From contig JADKJU010000005.1 in the NCBI GenBank assembly GCA_016720855.1, forward strand, positions 1-64,000: a DNA stretch of 64,000 bases. The letters run 5' to 3'. A program made the translations under genes and the position numbers. The notes beneath the pieces are model-generated. The model ran no database searches. It was not told where the DNA came from and was given only the letters and a program-made list of their open reading frames with translations. Source of the DNA: Betaproteobacteria bacterium. Lineage in GTDB: Bacteria; Pseudomonadota; Gammaproteobacteria; Burkholderiales; Usitatibacteraceae. This document shows, one piece after another, positions 19,571 to 28,379 of this stretch (position 1 is the stretch's first letter; every line of letters begins with the position of its first letter).

Positions 19571-21253
19571 TCAGTCCAGCTTCAGCGTGGTCGCTGCCCG
19601 GCCGGCCCGCTCGTGCCGCGCGGAAAGGGAAATCGTGGTCCCGCGCGGCGCACGCACGGTCCACTCGCATTGCCCCCGATCGGCCGTGACATGGAGGTCC
19701 GGCAGGAACGCCTGCAGCGTCACCTTGCTGGCGCGGCCTTCCAGCTGGCCGCCTTCGACACGGCGCTTGCCCGTGACGAGCGAAGCCGCTTCCGGGAGCG
19801 AGATCTCGTAAACCACGCCGCGCACCACCTTGCGCTCGAGTGCGCGCTTCGTTGCGTAGCTCGGCAGGTAGCCCGTGTTCTGGACCACGAGCCGCACCCG
19901 CCACGCCCCGTCGCCCAGCGGCTCGGCCACCGCATCGAGAATCTCGATCTTCGGCGTCGTGAGCGACTGCCACACGAGCCAGTCGGGGAAGCGCTTGACC
20001 TCTCGCTCGATGTATTTCGCCGGCGGGTTGCGGAAGGTGGCGATCTTGTTCCAGCCGCCCAGCTCCACGGGCCCGAGCTCCGGGTGATCGAAGGGATACC
20101 ACGAGACGTATCCTTCCCCGCCCAGCTCCCTGTCGCTCCACGCGATCAACTTGAGATCGTCCTCGGGCGGATGCTCGCGGTACCAGTCGATCATGTGGTA
20201 GTCCTCGATGCCCGCCTCCTTGACCGGCGCCCAGATCTCCACCGTCCAGAAGAACTGCCCGAGCTGCTCGTAGATCCAGTCGAATCCGCCCGTGATGATC
20301 TGCTTCGGGTGGTACTTGAAGTCGTGGAAGATCGAGATGTTCGGGTAGCCGGTGAGTTCCGTCGCGCGCTTTCCGAAGAGCTTGTAGAGCCACAGGTCCT
20401 CGGCGGGCATGTTCTCGTCGGGTTCGCTGGAGAAGGGCCTGAGGATCACGCCGCTGTGGGTATGGAAGCTCACGCCGATGCACAGGTTCGGGTGCTTCAC
20501 GATGAAGTCCACGACGGCCCGCGTCTCAGGCTCCGACACGGGATACGGCCCCGCGCCGAGCTGCTGGTATTCCTGGCGCCAGCCGGAAGGGAAGTTGCGG
20601 TTGAGGTCCAGGCCTTCCTTGTTGCGGTTCAGCCGGATCTCGACCCCGTCGAAATTGCGCAGCCTGCCCTCGGGCATCAGGCGCCAGTACTGGCCGCCCG
20701 ATTCCGCGGGATCGCGGGGCGTCATGAGGCGCGGGTCCGCCGGATGCGCCTTGTAGCCTCCGTTGGAGTCGGGGATGCGCATCATGAGGATGCGCCCGTC
20801 GCCGTCCACATCCTCGACGTCGAGGCCGTCGATCGCCTCCTCGTCATAGGGATAGGGCCGTGTCGAGGAGCGAATGTGCTTCGGCCGGTCGGCAAGCGCC
20901 CATTCCGCGCCGTCGGGATTGACGCGCGGACAGACGTAGAGTGCGCGCGTATCGAGGAGCCGCGTGATGTCCTCGCGCTTGCCGTACCCCTCCTCGAGGG
21001 TCTTCAGGAAGTACAGGCAGGCGGTGGACGCCGTGAGTTCGCCGGCGTGGATATTGCCGTCGACCCAGACGCCGGGCTTGTCCGCATCCGGCCCCGTGTC
21101 GCGATTCGTGACCACGACGAGCGGGATGTCGCGACCCTCATGGCTGCGGCCGATGTTCTCCACGCGGAACAGGTCGGGGCGGCGCGCCTCGAAGGCGAGC
21201 AGGATCGACTTGAGCTCCTCGTAGCGGTGGAAACGGTCGAAGGCCGGTTGCAC
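19571..21253 (-). CDS. M14 family zinc carboxypeptidase
   Basis: 560-residue M14 metallocarboxypeptidase. Zinc ligands are in DGNIHAGELTAS (HxxE) and the later histidine in IGVSFHTHSGVIL. NRNKEGLDLNRNFPSGW holds the substrate-carboxylate arginine region and QFFWTVEIWAP the catalytic glutamate. An extra C-terminal beta-rich domain (about residues 440-560, RVRLVVQNTGYLPSYATKRA) resembles an accessory carbohydrate- or protein-binding module. No signal peptide is seen. I take the GTG at 21253, preceded by GGAGGG, as the start; an upstream ATG would overlap the previous gene by about 70 bases. Confidence 0.85.
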   Translation of the reverse strand: MQPAFDRFHRYEELKSILLAFEARRPDLFRVENIGRSHEGRDIPLVVVTNRDTGPDADKPGVWVDGNIHAGELTASTACLYFLKTLEEGYGKREDITRLLDTRALYVCPRVNPDGAEWALADRPKHIRSSTRPYPYDEEAIDGLDVEDVDGDGRILMMRIPDSNGGYKAHPADPRLMTPRDPAESGGQYWRLMPEGRLRNFDGVEIRLNRNKEGLDLNRNFPSGWRQEYQQLGAGPYPVSEPETRAVVDFIVKHPNLCIGVSFHTHSGVILRPFSSEPDENMPAEDLWLYKLFGKRATELTGYPNISIFHDFKYHPKQIITGGFDWIYEQLGQFFWTVEIWAPVKEAGIEDYHMIDWYREHPPEDDLKLIAWSDRELGGEGYVSWYPFDHPELGPVELGGWNKIATFRNPPAKYIEREVKRFPDWLVWQSLTTPKIEILDAVAEPLGDGAWRVRLVVQNTGYLPSYATKRALERKVVRGVVYEISLPEAASLVTGKRRVEGGQLEGRASKVTLQAFLPDLHVTADRGQCEWTVRAPRGTTISLSARHERAGRAATTLKLD

Positions 21254-21267
21254 GTGTCCCTCCGGGT

Positions 21268-22194
21268 TCAGTCGAGCCGGCCGTGCAGGGCCGCGAAGAG
21301 GAGGTAGGCCACGAGCCAGAGCACGAGAGAGCGCCACAGCATGCCCTCCAGGTTCGCCAGCGCGTCCTCGCCCGCCGCTTCCCCGGTACCCAGCGCCGGC
21401 CGGTCGATGAGCCCCTCACCGCGCGCGATCGGCTCGCCCAGCCGCACGCCCAGCGCTCCCGCTCCGCTCGCGAGCACGATGCCCTCCTCCGGGCGCATCC
21501 ACTGCGCCGCCTGCGAGCGCCAGCAGAAGAGCGCGTCCTCGAAATCGCCGACGATCGCGAACACGAAAGCGGTCACGCGCTGCGGAACCCAGTCGAGGAT
21601 CTCGAACGCGCGCCCGGCAAACCAGCCGAATTCCCGCTCGTCGGGCTCCACCCCCGCATTCCACAGGCGCGCGGCGCGCTGCGTGAGCGGATACATCACC
21701 GCGCCCAGGGGCCCCGGCAGCACGAGGAACCAGAAGAGGATCGCGTAGGTTCCCTGGTGCGCCTCCCGAAGACCGTGTTCGGCCGCCAGCCGCGCAGTCG
21801 CCCCCGGGTCGTCGGATGGCGGCGCCTCGCCCTGCCACTGCCCGAGGCGTCGCGACGCCGCCGCGCAATCGCCTTCACGAAGGCTTCGCTCGATGGCGGC
21901 GAGGTTCGAGGTGGTCTGGACGAACTTGAGGCTGCCGTAGAGCACGAACGCGTTGAGCGCCAGAAGCACCACCCCGTGGATCGAGGCGGCCAGCGCCGCA
22001 ACGAGCGCCAGCGGCACGAGGACGACGAAGACCAGCCCGGCATAGGCCAGCATGCCCGAATTGCGGTCGCCGGCATTGAACCGCTTGGCGGTCGAAAGGC
22101 ACAAGCGTCCGTACAGGGCGGCCAGCGGCGGCCTCTCCGGAGGGGGATAGGCGTACTGGGCGATGAGCGCGGCGATAAGGGCGGCGAGGTTCAA
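21268..22194 (-). CDS. CobD/CbiB family membrane protein
   Basis: 308-residue multi-pass membrane protein resembling adenosylcobinamide-phosphate synthase (CobD/CbiB). Hydrophobic stretches occur at MLAYAGLVFVVLVPLALVAA and SIHGVVLLALNAFVLYGSLK, then at AILFWFLVLPGPLGAVMYPL, and at the C-terminus LWLVAYLLFAALHGRLD. REAHQGTYAILFWF, GWFAGRAFEILDWVPQRVTA and FCWRSQAAQW are the conserved loops. No other cobalamin genes are in the window, so this may be the divergent CobD-like subgroup of betaproteobacteria. It heads the minus-strand run into the M14 peptidase. Confidence 0.75.
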   Translation of the reverse strand: MNLAALIAALIAQYAYPPPERPPLAALYGRLCLSTAKRFNAGDRNSGMLAYAGLVFVVLVPLALVAALAASIHGVVLLALNAFVLYGSLKFVQTTSNLAAIERSLREGDCAAASRRLGQWQGEAPPSDDPGATARLAAEHGLREAHQGTYAILFWFLVLPGPLGAVMYPLTQRAARLWNAGVEPDEREFGWFAGRAFEILDWVPQRVTAFVFAIVGDFEDALFCWRSQAAQWMRPEEGIVLASGAGALGVRLGEPIARGEGLIDRPALGTGEAAGEDALANLEGMLWRSLVLWLVAYLLFAALHGRLD

Positions 22195-22332
22195 GAACGG
22201 CTCCGGCGTGAGCCCCGATTATAGGTGGCTGGAGCGCCGCGCCGCGAGTCAAAGCGGGCGATAATCGCCGCCACAGCGACCGTAGCCGCATGACGCGGCC
22301 GTTGAACAAGACCTAAATCCGAGGAGAACACG

Positions 22333-23301
22333 ATGCCCAGAATCCTTCTGGCTGCCCTGGCAGCCTTCATGGTGTCCGCGGTGGCCTTCGCCCAGGACTA
22401 CCCGAGCAGGACGATCACCATCGTCGTGCCGTTCGCGGCCGGCGGCCCGACCGACACCGTGGCGCGCCTCGTCGGGCAGTCGATGTCGAAGTCACTGGCC
22501 CAGTCCGTGATCGTGGAGAACGTGGCCGGCGCGGGAGGCACCATCGGGCCGAAGCGGGTCGCCGGCGCGAAACCGGACGGCTACCAGCTCGTGCTCATGC
22601 ACATCGGCATGGCCACCAGCGTGTCGCTCTACCGCAACCTCGGCTACAACCCGGTCACCGACCTCGAGCCCATCGGACTGATCGCGGACGTCCCGATGAC
22701 CTTCATCTCGCGCAAGGACTTCCCGCCGAAGGACATGAAGGAACTCATCGCCTACCTGAAGGCGAACCGGGAGAAGGTGACCTATGCCAACGCCGGCGTG
22801 GGCTCGGCTTCGTTCCTGTGCGGCCTGCTGTTCATGAGCGCCATCCAGGCCGACGCGACGACCATTCCGTACAAGGGAACCGGGCCCTCGCTGACGGACC
22901 TCATGGGTGGCCAGGTCGACTTCTCGTGCGACCAGGCGACCAACACCACGCCCCAGATCAAGGGCGGCAAGGTCAAGGCCTATGCGGTGACATCCGCCCA
23001 GCGCGTGAAGTCGCTCGCCGATCTGCCCACGGTGCAGGAATCCGGCATCAAGGACTTCGAGGTCGTCGTCTGGAACGGCCTGTGGGCACCGAAGGGCACG
23101 CCGAAGCCGGTCATCGGCAAGCTCGCCGCCGCGCTTCAGGCGGCCATCAAGGATCCCGCCGTGATCGCGAAACTGGAGGAACTCGGGGCCGAACCCGTCG
23201 CGCAGAGCCAGGCGACCCCTGCTGCCCTTGGAGCGCACCTCAAGGCGGAGATCGACAAGTGGGCACCGATCATCCGGAAAACTGGCGTGTACGCCGACTG
23301 A
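22333..23301 (+). CDS. Bug/TctC family receptor, second copy (orphan)
   Basis: 322-residue periplasmic receptor. A signal peptide (RILLAALAAFMVSAVAFA) is followed by QDYPSRTITIVVPFAAGGPT, the family N-terminal hallmark. VIVENVAGAGGTIGPKRVA, TYANAGVGSASFLCG and TIPYKGTGPSLTDLMGGQVD match the canonical ligand-binding loops. It shares the same layout as the receptor at 15.2 kb but differs in many residues, so it is a separate paralogue. GAGGAG lies just before the ATG. No permease is adjacent; it stands alone between two minus-strand runs. Confidence 0.9.
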   Translation: MPRILLAALAAFMVSAVAFAQDYPSRTITIVVPFAAGGPTDTVARLVGQSMSKSLAQSVIVENVAGAGGTIGPKRVAGAKPDGYQLVLMHIGMATSVSLYRNLGYNPVTDLEPIGLIADVPMTFISRKDFPPKDMKELIAYLKANREKVTYANAGVGSASFLCGLLFMSAIQADATTIPYKGTGPSLTDLMGGQVDFSCDQATNTTPQIKGGKVKAYAVTSAQRVKSLADLPTVQESGIKDFEVVVWNGLWAPKGTPKPVIGKLAAALQAAIKDPAVIAKLEELGAEPVAQSQATPAALGAHLKAEIDKWAPIIRKTGVYAD

Positions 23302-23331
23302 TTCAGAAATCGGCGTTCGGGCGACCGGCGA

Positions 23332-23916
23332 TCACCGCGAATGCCGGCCCGGGATCTTCGCAAAGTGTGCCTCCACCCGGCGCCGCTCCACCTCGATATC
23401 CTCGCCGACCTCGATCACCGGTCCGATGCGAACGGTGCGCATCGCATAGTCGAGCCCGACCATCACGACCGGCACGCTCGCCCCCCGCGCGATATGCAGG
23501 AACCCGGTCTTGAAGCGCTCCACCTTCCTGCGCGTGCCTTCCGGCGCGATCACCAGGACCCGGGGCGTCCCGGCGCGAAACGAGTCCACCGCTTCCCCCA
23601 CCAGCCCGTGGGCGGCCGAGCGGTCGACGGGTATTCCGCCCATCCACCGCAGGAACGAGGAGGCCGGCCACACGAAGAGCGTGTGCTTGCCGATGAACGT
23701 GACCTTCAGGTCGAGAGCGAACATGGCCGCCGCCCCGTGCAGGAAATCCCAGTTGGAGGTGTGCGGCGCCACGGCGATCACGAACCGGCCGATGTCGGGA
23801 AAGACCCCCTCGAACCGCCAGCCCGTGATGCGCATGACCGATCGGCCGATCCAGCGCCACAACGCGGAGTGCCGCCGCGGAATGGCGGGAGGCAACTCCA
23901 GCGCCTGCGTGCTCAC
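23332..23916 (-). CDS. PlsC-like 1-acyl-sn-glycerol-3-phosphate acyltransferase
   Basis: 194-residue acyltransferase. The HX4D catalytic motif is HTSNWD in VIAVAPHTSNWDFLHG. A substrate-binding PEGTR motif is present (VLVIAPEGTRRKVERFKTGF), as is FVWPASSFLRWMGGIPVDRS. Short versions like this act on lysophosphatidate or related acceptors; the exact acceptor is unknown. The GTG start overlaps the previous gene's TGA (GTGA), so it is translationally coupled to the dehydratase gene. It is the last gene of the decarboxylase-headed operon. Confidence 0.85.
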   Translation of the reverse strand: MSTQALELPPAIPRRHSALWRWIGRSVMRITGWRFEGVFPDIGRFVIAVAPHTSNWDFLHGAAAMFALDLKVTFIGKHTLFVWPASSFLRWMGGIPVDRSAAHGLVGEAVDSFRAGTPRVLVIAPEGTRRKVERFKTGFLHIARGASVPVVMVGLDYAMRTVRIGPVIEVGEDIEVERRRVEAHFAKIPGRHSR

Positions 23917-24890
23917 CCGAAGAACTTGGCTGCCACGCGCAAGTCGACGTTGCCGCCGGACAGGATAACGCCGACGCGGGCGCCACGGGCATCGAGCCGG
24001 CCCGAGAGGACGCCTGCCGTCGCGAGCGCTCCGGTGGGCTCCACCACGAGCTTCATGCGTTCCCACAGGAAGCGCATCGCCTCCACCAGTTCCTCGTCGG
24101 TGACGGTGAGGAAGTCGTGGACGTTCGCCAGCACGAGCGGGAAGGTGAGCTTTCCCATCGACTGGGTGCGCGCGCCGTCCGCGATGGTCTGGGGATTCTC
24201 CACGCGCTGCAGCTGCTTCGTGCGGAACGAGCGGGCCGCGTCGTCTCCCGCCGCCGGCTCCACGCCGATCACCTTGATGCCCGGCGACAGGTGGTGCGCG
24301 GCGATGGCGCATCCCGACAGGAGCCCTCCACCGCCACAGCACACGAAGAGCCAGTCGAGCGGCCCCGTCTCCTCGAGCAGCTCCTTCGCGGCCGTCCCTT
24401 GCCCCGCGATGACGTGCGCGTGGTCGAACGGAGGGATGACGGTGGCCCCGCGCTCGGCGGCGATGCCCGCCGCGAACTGCTCGCGGTCCTGCCCCGCGGC
24501 GCGGTCGTACAGGATGACCTCGGCGCCATAGCCCTTCGTTGCCGCCACTTTCACCGCGGGCGCGTCCGCCGGCATGACGATCGCCGCCGGGATGCCCAGC
24601 AGTTTTCCCGCGAGCGCCACGGCCTGGGCGTGGTTGCCCGACGAAAAGGCGACGACGCCGCGGCTCCTCGCCTCGGGCGCCAGGCGAGAAAGGGCGTTGT
24701 ACGCGCCGCGGAACTTGAATGCGCCCATGCGCTGGAAGTTCTCGCATTTGAAGAACGCCGTGGTGCCGGTCTTCCCGTCAAACGTGCGCGACGTCATCAC
24801 CGGCGTGCGGTGCGCAACCCCTTCCAGGCTTGCGGCCGCCGACTCGACGTCGGCCCAGGTGACCGGCTGAACGCCGGCTTGGTCGTCCAT
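23913..24890 (-). CDS. Threonine/serine dehydratase-like PLP enzyme (fold type II)
   Basis: 325-residue beta-family PLP enzyme. The PLP lysine is in QRMGAFKFRGAYNALSRL, followed by the asparagine loop SSGNHAQAVALAGK, the phosphate-binding CCGGGGLLSGCAIAA, and the C-terminal VVEPTGALATAG and ILSGGNVDL. There is no C-terminal ACT regulatory domain, so it resembles catabolic threonine dehydratase, serine racemase or threo-3-hydroxyaspartate ammonia-lyase rather than biosynthetic IlvA. Which of these cannot be decided by sight. It is 8 bases after the DUF6494-like gene. Confidence 0.85.
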   Translation of the reverse strand: MDDQAGVQPVTWADVESAAASLEGVAHRTPVMTSRTFDGKTGTTAFFKCENFQRMGAFKFRGAYNALSRLAPEARSRGVVAFSSGNHAQAVALAGKLLGIPAAIVMPADAPAVKVAATKGYGAEVILYDRAAGQDREQFAAGIAAERGATVIPPFDHAHVIAGQGTAAKELLEETGPLDWLFVCCGGGGLLSGCAIAAHHLSPGIKVIGVEPAAGDDAARSFRTKQLQRVENPQTIADGARTQSMGKLTFPLVLANVHDFLTVTDEELVEAMRFLWERMKLVVEPTGALATAGVLSGRLDARGARVGVILSGGNVDLRVAAKFFG

Positions 24891-24898
24891 GGCAACCG

Positions 24899-25105
24899 CT
24901 ATTCGAGCGCGATGCGGCCGTCGATGGTCACGCTGAGCGCAAGGCCTTCGACGGTCAGCGTCATCTTCGCGGGCAGCGACTCGCTCCCCTTGAGCTGGCC
25001 GGAGGCGATCGCCTTGTCCACCGCCTCCTCGATCTCGCGCTGGGACTGCACGCCCACGCTCTTCAGGAATTTGCGGATGCTCATGTTGAAAGTCTCTGGA
25101 TTCAC
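24899..25105 (-). CDS. Small conserved protein, DUF6494-like
   Basis: 68-residue protein with the pattern FNMSIRKFLKSVGVQSQREI, then EEAVDKAIASGQLKG and a C-terminal beta pair (KMTLTVEGLALSVTIDGRIA). This matches my memory of the DUF6494 family; the function is unknown. The helix-turn-helix-like first half could bind a partner, but there is no direct evidence. Its ATG overlaps the stop of the preceding gene (ATGA). Confidence 0.7.
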   Translation of the reverse strand: MNPETFNMSIRKFLKSVGVQSQREIEEAVDKAIASGQLKGSESLPAKMTLTVEGLALSVTIDGRIALE

Positions 25106-25359
25106 GTCTCGGTCTCCTGGCGGGTACGGGTGATGGCCGCGAGGGCGTCCCGCAGCGTGTCCTCGGGAAGTGCGTTGACGCTCTCGGCGAGGAATTCAGC
25201 TTCCGTCGCCACGGACTCGGGAAGCGCGCGGCTCTCCATGAGGGCGACGAACTGCGCCGCGGCTCCTGCCACCGCGAGCAGGCGCTTGCGCTCGGCCATC
25301 AGGATGTCCAGCTCCTTGCTCAGCATGAATGTGCCGGTGCTCTCGCCTGCCATCGCCAT
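25102..25359 (-). CDS. Small conserved hypothetical protein
   Basis: 85-residue soluble protein with a long predicted helix (LSKELDILMAERKRLLAVAG) followed by residues rich in Ala and Glu (EFLAESVNALPEDTLRDALA). I do not recognise the family. The start was chosen at MAMAGESTG because GAGG precedes it by 7 bases; an ATG 11 codons further upstream is possible. It is coupled to the DUF6494-like gene by a 4-base overlap. Confidence 0.6.
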   Translation of the reverse strand: MAMAGESTGTFMLSKELDILMAERKRLLAVAGAAAQFVALMESRALPESVATEAEFLAESVNALPEDTLRDALAAITRTRQETET

Positions 25360-25410
25360 CGCTTCGCCTCGAACGCCTTTCGAATGGATCATCTTACCGC
25401 GAAGCGGCCT

Positions 25411-26427
25411 TCAGCTCACCCGCGCGAACGGAAGGTTCATGAGGAGGTTCTGCGGTTTCATCCGCAGCGTGTGGTCCTCGCGGAACGCGAGGCCGAGGTA
25501 CACGGGGCGCCCCACGGCTTCCGGCAACGAGTCGGACGCGTCGATGAACGTCAGGCGAAAGAGTGTTGCGAGGCGTTCGCGCGCCTCGTCCGCGACCGCC
25601 TCGCCACGGTAGAGCGCATTGAGGATCGAGGTCGATTCCACGTCGAGCCCCGCATGCCAGCGCCAGCGCTCGTCCTCCACGCGTTCGACGGGCTCGATCG
25701 CGACCCGAACGCCCGTGAAGTGCGCGACCCAGCGCTCCAGGACACTCGCCAGCGCCTTCGCTCCCTCGCCTCCCGGCGTGAGGTCCAGGAGAAAGGAGAA
25801 AAGCTCATCGCGAAGAAAGTAGAACGGGGCGTTCTCGGCGTTCAGCACGTCCACCTTCACCGCGGCCACCGGCGTCTGCTGCTGCCTGAGGAGCCGGCCA
25901 AGATTGCCGAAGCCGCCCGTTTCCGCATAAGCCTCGATCGTGGAGGCGTCGGCCGCCAGCACCCGCCCGCCTTCCACGCTCACGCGCTGCCGGCGGAAGA
26001 AGAACTCCCCGGCGCGGGCCAGCCACGGATCCGCCGTGCCCTCGAGGAGGCCGCGCACGATGGCCTGCGCGAGCGCGTCGATGAAAGGCGGTGCGATCTC
26101 CACTTCCCCTCGCCGGAACTGGTCGACATAGCACGCCTCCAGGGAGCCCGCGGCGAGCAGCCGGTCGCGGAACTTGAGGAATTCCTCCCAGTTCTCGCGG
26201 GCATCCGCGTCCTCGACCGCCGCCAGGTCCGCTGCCCCGATCGCCAGGCGCGGCTTGTCGAGCAGCCTCGCATGCAGGTGACGCTCGCCGGGGCCCGCCT
26301 CGGGAGGCGGAGCCAACTCCATGCGCGAAAGGAAATGCCGCAGGTAGTCGTCGCCGGGCTCGAGCCACCCCTGCGGCCCACGCTTCAGCAGCCGGAAGCC
26401 GCTCGACGCCCAGAAATCCTGCGCCAC
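25411..26427 (-). CDS. Conserved proteobacterial hypothetical protein (DUF6352-like)
   Basis: 338-residue cytoplasmic protein beginning DFWASSGFRLLKRGPQGWLE, which I associate with the DUF6352 family of proteobacteria. Long helical segments (ENWEEFLKFRDRLLAAGS) and a patch AFREDHTLRMKPQNLLMNLP near the C-terminus look conserved. No catalytic motif is visible. It follows the PLP decarboxylase gene by 13 bases, so a link to that enzyme's pathway is plausible but unproven. Confidence 0.7.
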   Translation of the reverse strand: MAQDFWASSGFRLLKRGPQGWLEPGDDYLRHFLSRMELAPPPEAGPGERHLHARLLDKPRLAIGAADLAAVEDADARENWEEFLKFRDRLLAAGSLEACYVDQFRRGEVEIAPPFIDALAQAIVRGLLEGTADPWLARAGEFFFRRQRVSVEGGRVLAADASTIEAYAETGGFGNLGRLLRQQQTPVAAVKVDVLNAENAPFYFLRDELFSFLLDLTPGGEGAKALASVLERWVAHFTGVRVAIEPVERVEDERWRWHAGLDVESTSILNALYRGEAVADEARERLATLFRLTFIDASDSLPEAVGRPVYLGLAFREDHTLRMKPQNLLMNLPFARVS

Positions 26428-26440
26428 CGGCTTCCCGGTC

Positions 26441-27625
26441 TCAAACCGTGCCGAGGACAGCCACCTCGGGCAGGGGGAAGCCGTTGAAGTTCGACGCGTA
26501 CGCGGTGGTGTAGGCGCCGGCGTTCTTGATGAAGATGAAATCGTCCTCCTGGAGGTCCGCCGGCAGGAGTTCGTCGCGCATCACCACGTCCACCGAGTCG
26601 CAGGTGGGGCCGGCCACGTTCCAGGCCACCGGCTCGCCATCGCGGTCGGTGTACAGGTTGTAGCGCAGGCCTTCCGTGGTCTCGATCACGCCACCGAAGA
26701 CGCCCGCGTCCCAGTACATCCAGCGCTGTCCGTTGCGGGTGGCGGTCCCCACCACGCGGCAGATGAAATAGCCGGCGTCGGACACGAGGTAGCGCCCCGG
26801 CTCCGCGATCACCTGGATCTCCGGGCCGAAGTGCTTGAGTTCCCGGTTGATCAGGTCGGCGATCGTCTCGATGGACGGGATGGGCTTCACGTGCCGCACC
26901 GGATAGCCGCCGCCCAGGTTCAGCAGGCGCGGGTTGAGCCCGGCCTGCCGCATGCTCGCGAAGACCTTGCGCGCCCGCTCCATGCCCACGCGCCAGTTTT
27001 CCGGATTGAGGCACTGCGAGCCCACGTGGAAGGTAATGCCGGCCAGGTCGGCCTTGCAGTCCACCGCGGTCGCGATGAGCCCCGGAACGTCGGTCATGTG
27101 CGCGCCGAACTTGCCCGCGAGCGGCCAGTCGCTGCCGATGTTGGGCGCATCGATGCGCAGGTAGAGCTTGGCGTCGGCCTTGACCGACTGCACCTTGCGG
27201 ATCTCCTCCTCGGAATCCACCACGAACCACTCGACGCCCTTCGCGCTGGCGTACTCGAGATAGGCGCGCGACTTCATCGGGTTGGAGTAGAAGATCTCCG
27301 TCACGGGAACGCCCAGCGTGATGAGCAGGTCCAGCTCGGCAATCGAGGCGATCTCGAACCCGGCCCCCTCCTGGATCAGCACCTTCAGCACGCGCGGGTC
27401 GGGGTTGGCCTTGACCGCGAAGTGCGGGCGCACGCGAGGAAGTGCCGCGCGGAAACGCCTCGTCTTGACGCGGACGATGTCCAGGTCGACAAGGAGGACA
27501 GGCTTCTTGTAGGGGTGCCGGGCGAGATACTGCTTGACGGCGCCGAAGTCCAGGCTGACTTCGGGATGGGTATCGAGAGGGAACTCCGGAATGGGGCGGA
27601 GCTTCTTGACTACGGCACGGGGCAT
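26441..27625 (-). CDS. Type III PLP-dependent decarboxylase (ornithine/lysine/arginine decarboxylase family)
   Basis: 394-residue alanine-racemase-fold decarboxylase. The PLP lysine is in PHFAVKANPDPRVLKVL. HVGSQ, the phosphate-binding LNLGGGYPVRHVKPI and the EPGRYLVSDAGYF motif follow, and the active-site cysteine is in GPTCDSVDVVMRDELL. These are features of eukaryotic-type ornithine decarboxylases and their bacterial relatives. The substrate among ornithine, lysine or arginine is not fixed by sight. The ATG of MPRAVVKKLRPIPEFPLDTH was chosen over an ATG 30 codons upstream that lies in the promoter region. It begins a six-gene minus-strand operon. Confidence 0.88.
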   Translation of the reverse strand: MPRAVVKKLRPIPEFPLDTHPEVSLDFGAVKQYLARHPYKKPVLLVDLDIVRVKTRRFRAALPRVRPHFAVKANPDPRVLKVLIQEGAGFEIASIAELDLLITLGVPVTEIFYSNPMKSRAYLEYASAKGVEWFVVDSEEEIRKVQSVKADAKLYLRIDAPNIGSDWPLAGKFGAHMTDVPGLIATAVDCKADLAGITFHVGSQCLNPENWRVGMERARKVFASMRQAGLNPRLLNLGGGYPVRHVKPIPSIETIADLINRELKHFGPEIQVIAEPGRYLVSDAGYFICRVVGTATRNGQRWMYWDAGVFGGVIETTEGLRYNLYTDRDGEPVAWNVAGPTCDSVDVVMRDELLPADLQEDDFIFIKNAGAYTTAYASNFNGFPLPEVAVLGTV

Positions 27626-27703
27626 CGATGTCTTTCGGGACGGGTCGTCGAGGCGATACGGTTCCCCGCTCCGGGCCTCGGCCCGAGGGCGAAAAACGCG
27701 CGA

Positions 27704-27734
27704 AGTATAGGGCAAATCGGGACCTGAACCGCAA
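27704..27734 (-). promoter_or_regulatory. Candidate promoter of the PLP decarboxylase operon
   Basis: In the 166-base gap between dcd and the decarboxylase, the minus strand reads -10 TATACT (27704-27709) and -35 TTGCGG (27729-27734) with a 19-base spacer. The -10 is good, while the spacer is two bases long. A GC-rich CGGGCCTCGGCCCG stem follows in the leader (around 27673-27686). Confidence 0.4.
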
Positions 27735-27791
27735 GTTTTCTGCCGGCGGAAGGGACATGGGCCCGAGGGGCCATGGACGCGGCCGGGACCA

Positions 27792-28358
27792 TCACATCTT
27801 GGGAAGCGTGACGCCCTGTTGCCCCTGGTACTTGCCGCCGCGGTCGCGGTAGGAAGTCTCGCAGACCTCGTCGGACTCGAAGAAGATCACCTGCGCGCAG
27901 CCCTCGCCGGCGTAGATCTTGGCCGGAAGCGGCGTCGTGTTGGAGAATTCCAGCGTCACGAACCCCTCCCACTCGGGCTCGAAGGGCGTCACGTTGACGA
28001 TGATGCCGCAGCGGGCGTAGGTGGACTTCCCGAGGCACACGGTCAGGACGTTGCGCGGGATGCGGAAGTACTCGACGGTGCGCGCCAGCGCGAACGAGTT
28101 GGGCGGAATGATGCAGACGTCGCTCTCGAAGTTCACGAAGGACTTCTCGTCGAAGTTCTTGGGGTCGACGATGGTCGCGTTGATGTTGGTGAAGATCTTG
28201 AATTCCCGCGAGCAGCGGATGTCGTAGCCGTAGCTCGACGTGCCGTAGGACACGATCCGCTTCCCGTCCACCTCGCGTACCTGGCCGGGCTCGAAGGGAT
28301 CGATCATGCCGTGGCTCGCCGCCATGCGGCGGATCCACTTGTCGCTCTTGATGCTCAT
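27792..28358 (-). CDS. dcd: dCTP deaminase
   Basis: Deaminates dCTP to dUTP, a source of dUMP for thymidylate. 188 residues, normal length. [40 protein letters not shown] and the catalytic region [19 protein letters not shown] with [20 protein letters not shown] are textbook family sequences, including the catalytic glutamate in WEGFVTLE. It follows apbC by 21 bases. Confidence 0.96.
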   Translation of the reverse strand: MSIKSDKWIRRMAASHGMIDPFEPGQVREVDGKRIVSYGTSSYGYDIRCSREFKIFTNINATIVDPKNFDEKSFVNFESDVCIIPPNSFALARTVEYFRIPRNVLTVCLGKSTYARCGIIVNVTPFEPEWEGFVTLEFSNTTPLPAKIYAGEGCAQVIFFESDEVCETSYRDRGGKYQGQQGVTLPKM

Positions 28359-28379
28359 CGGGAAGCGCCGCCTGCCGGA

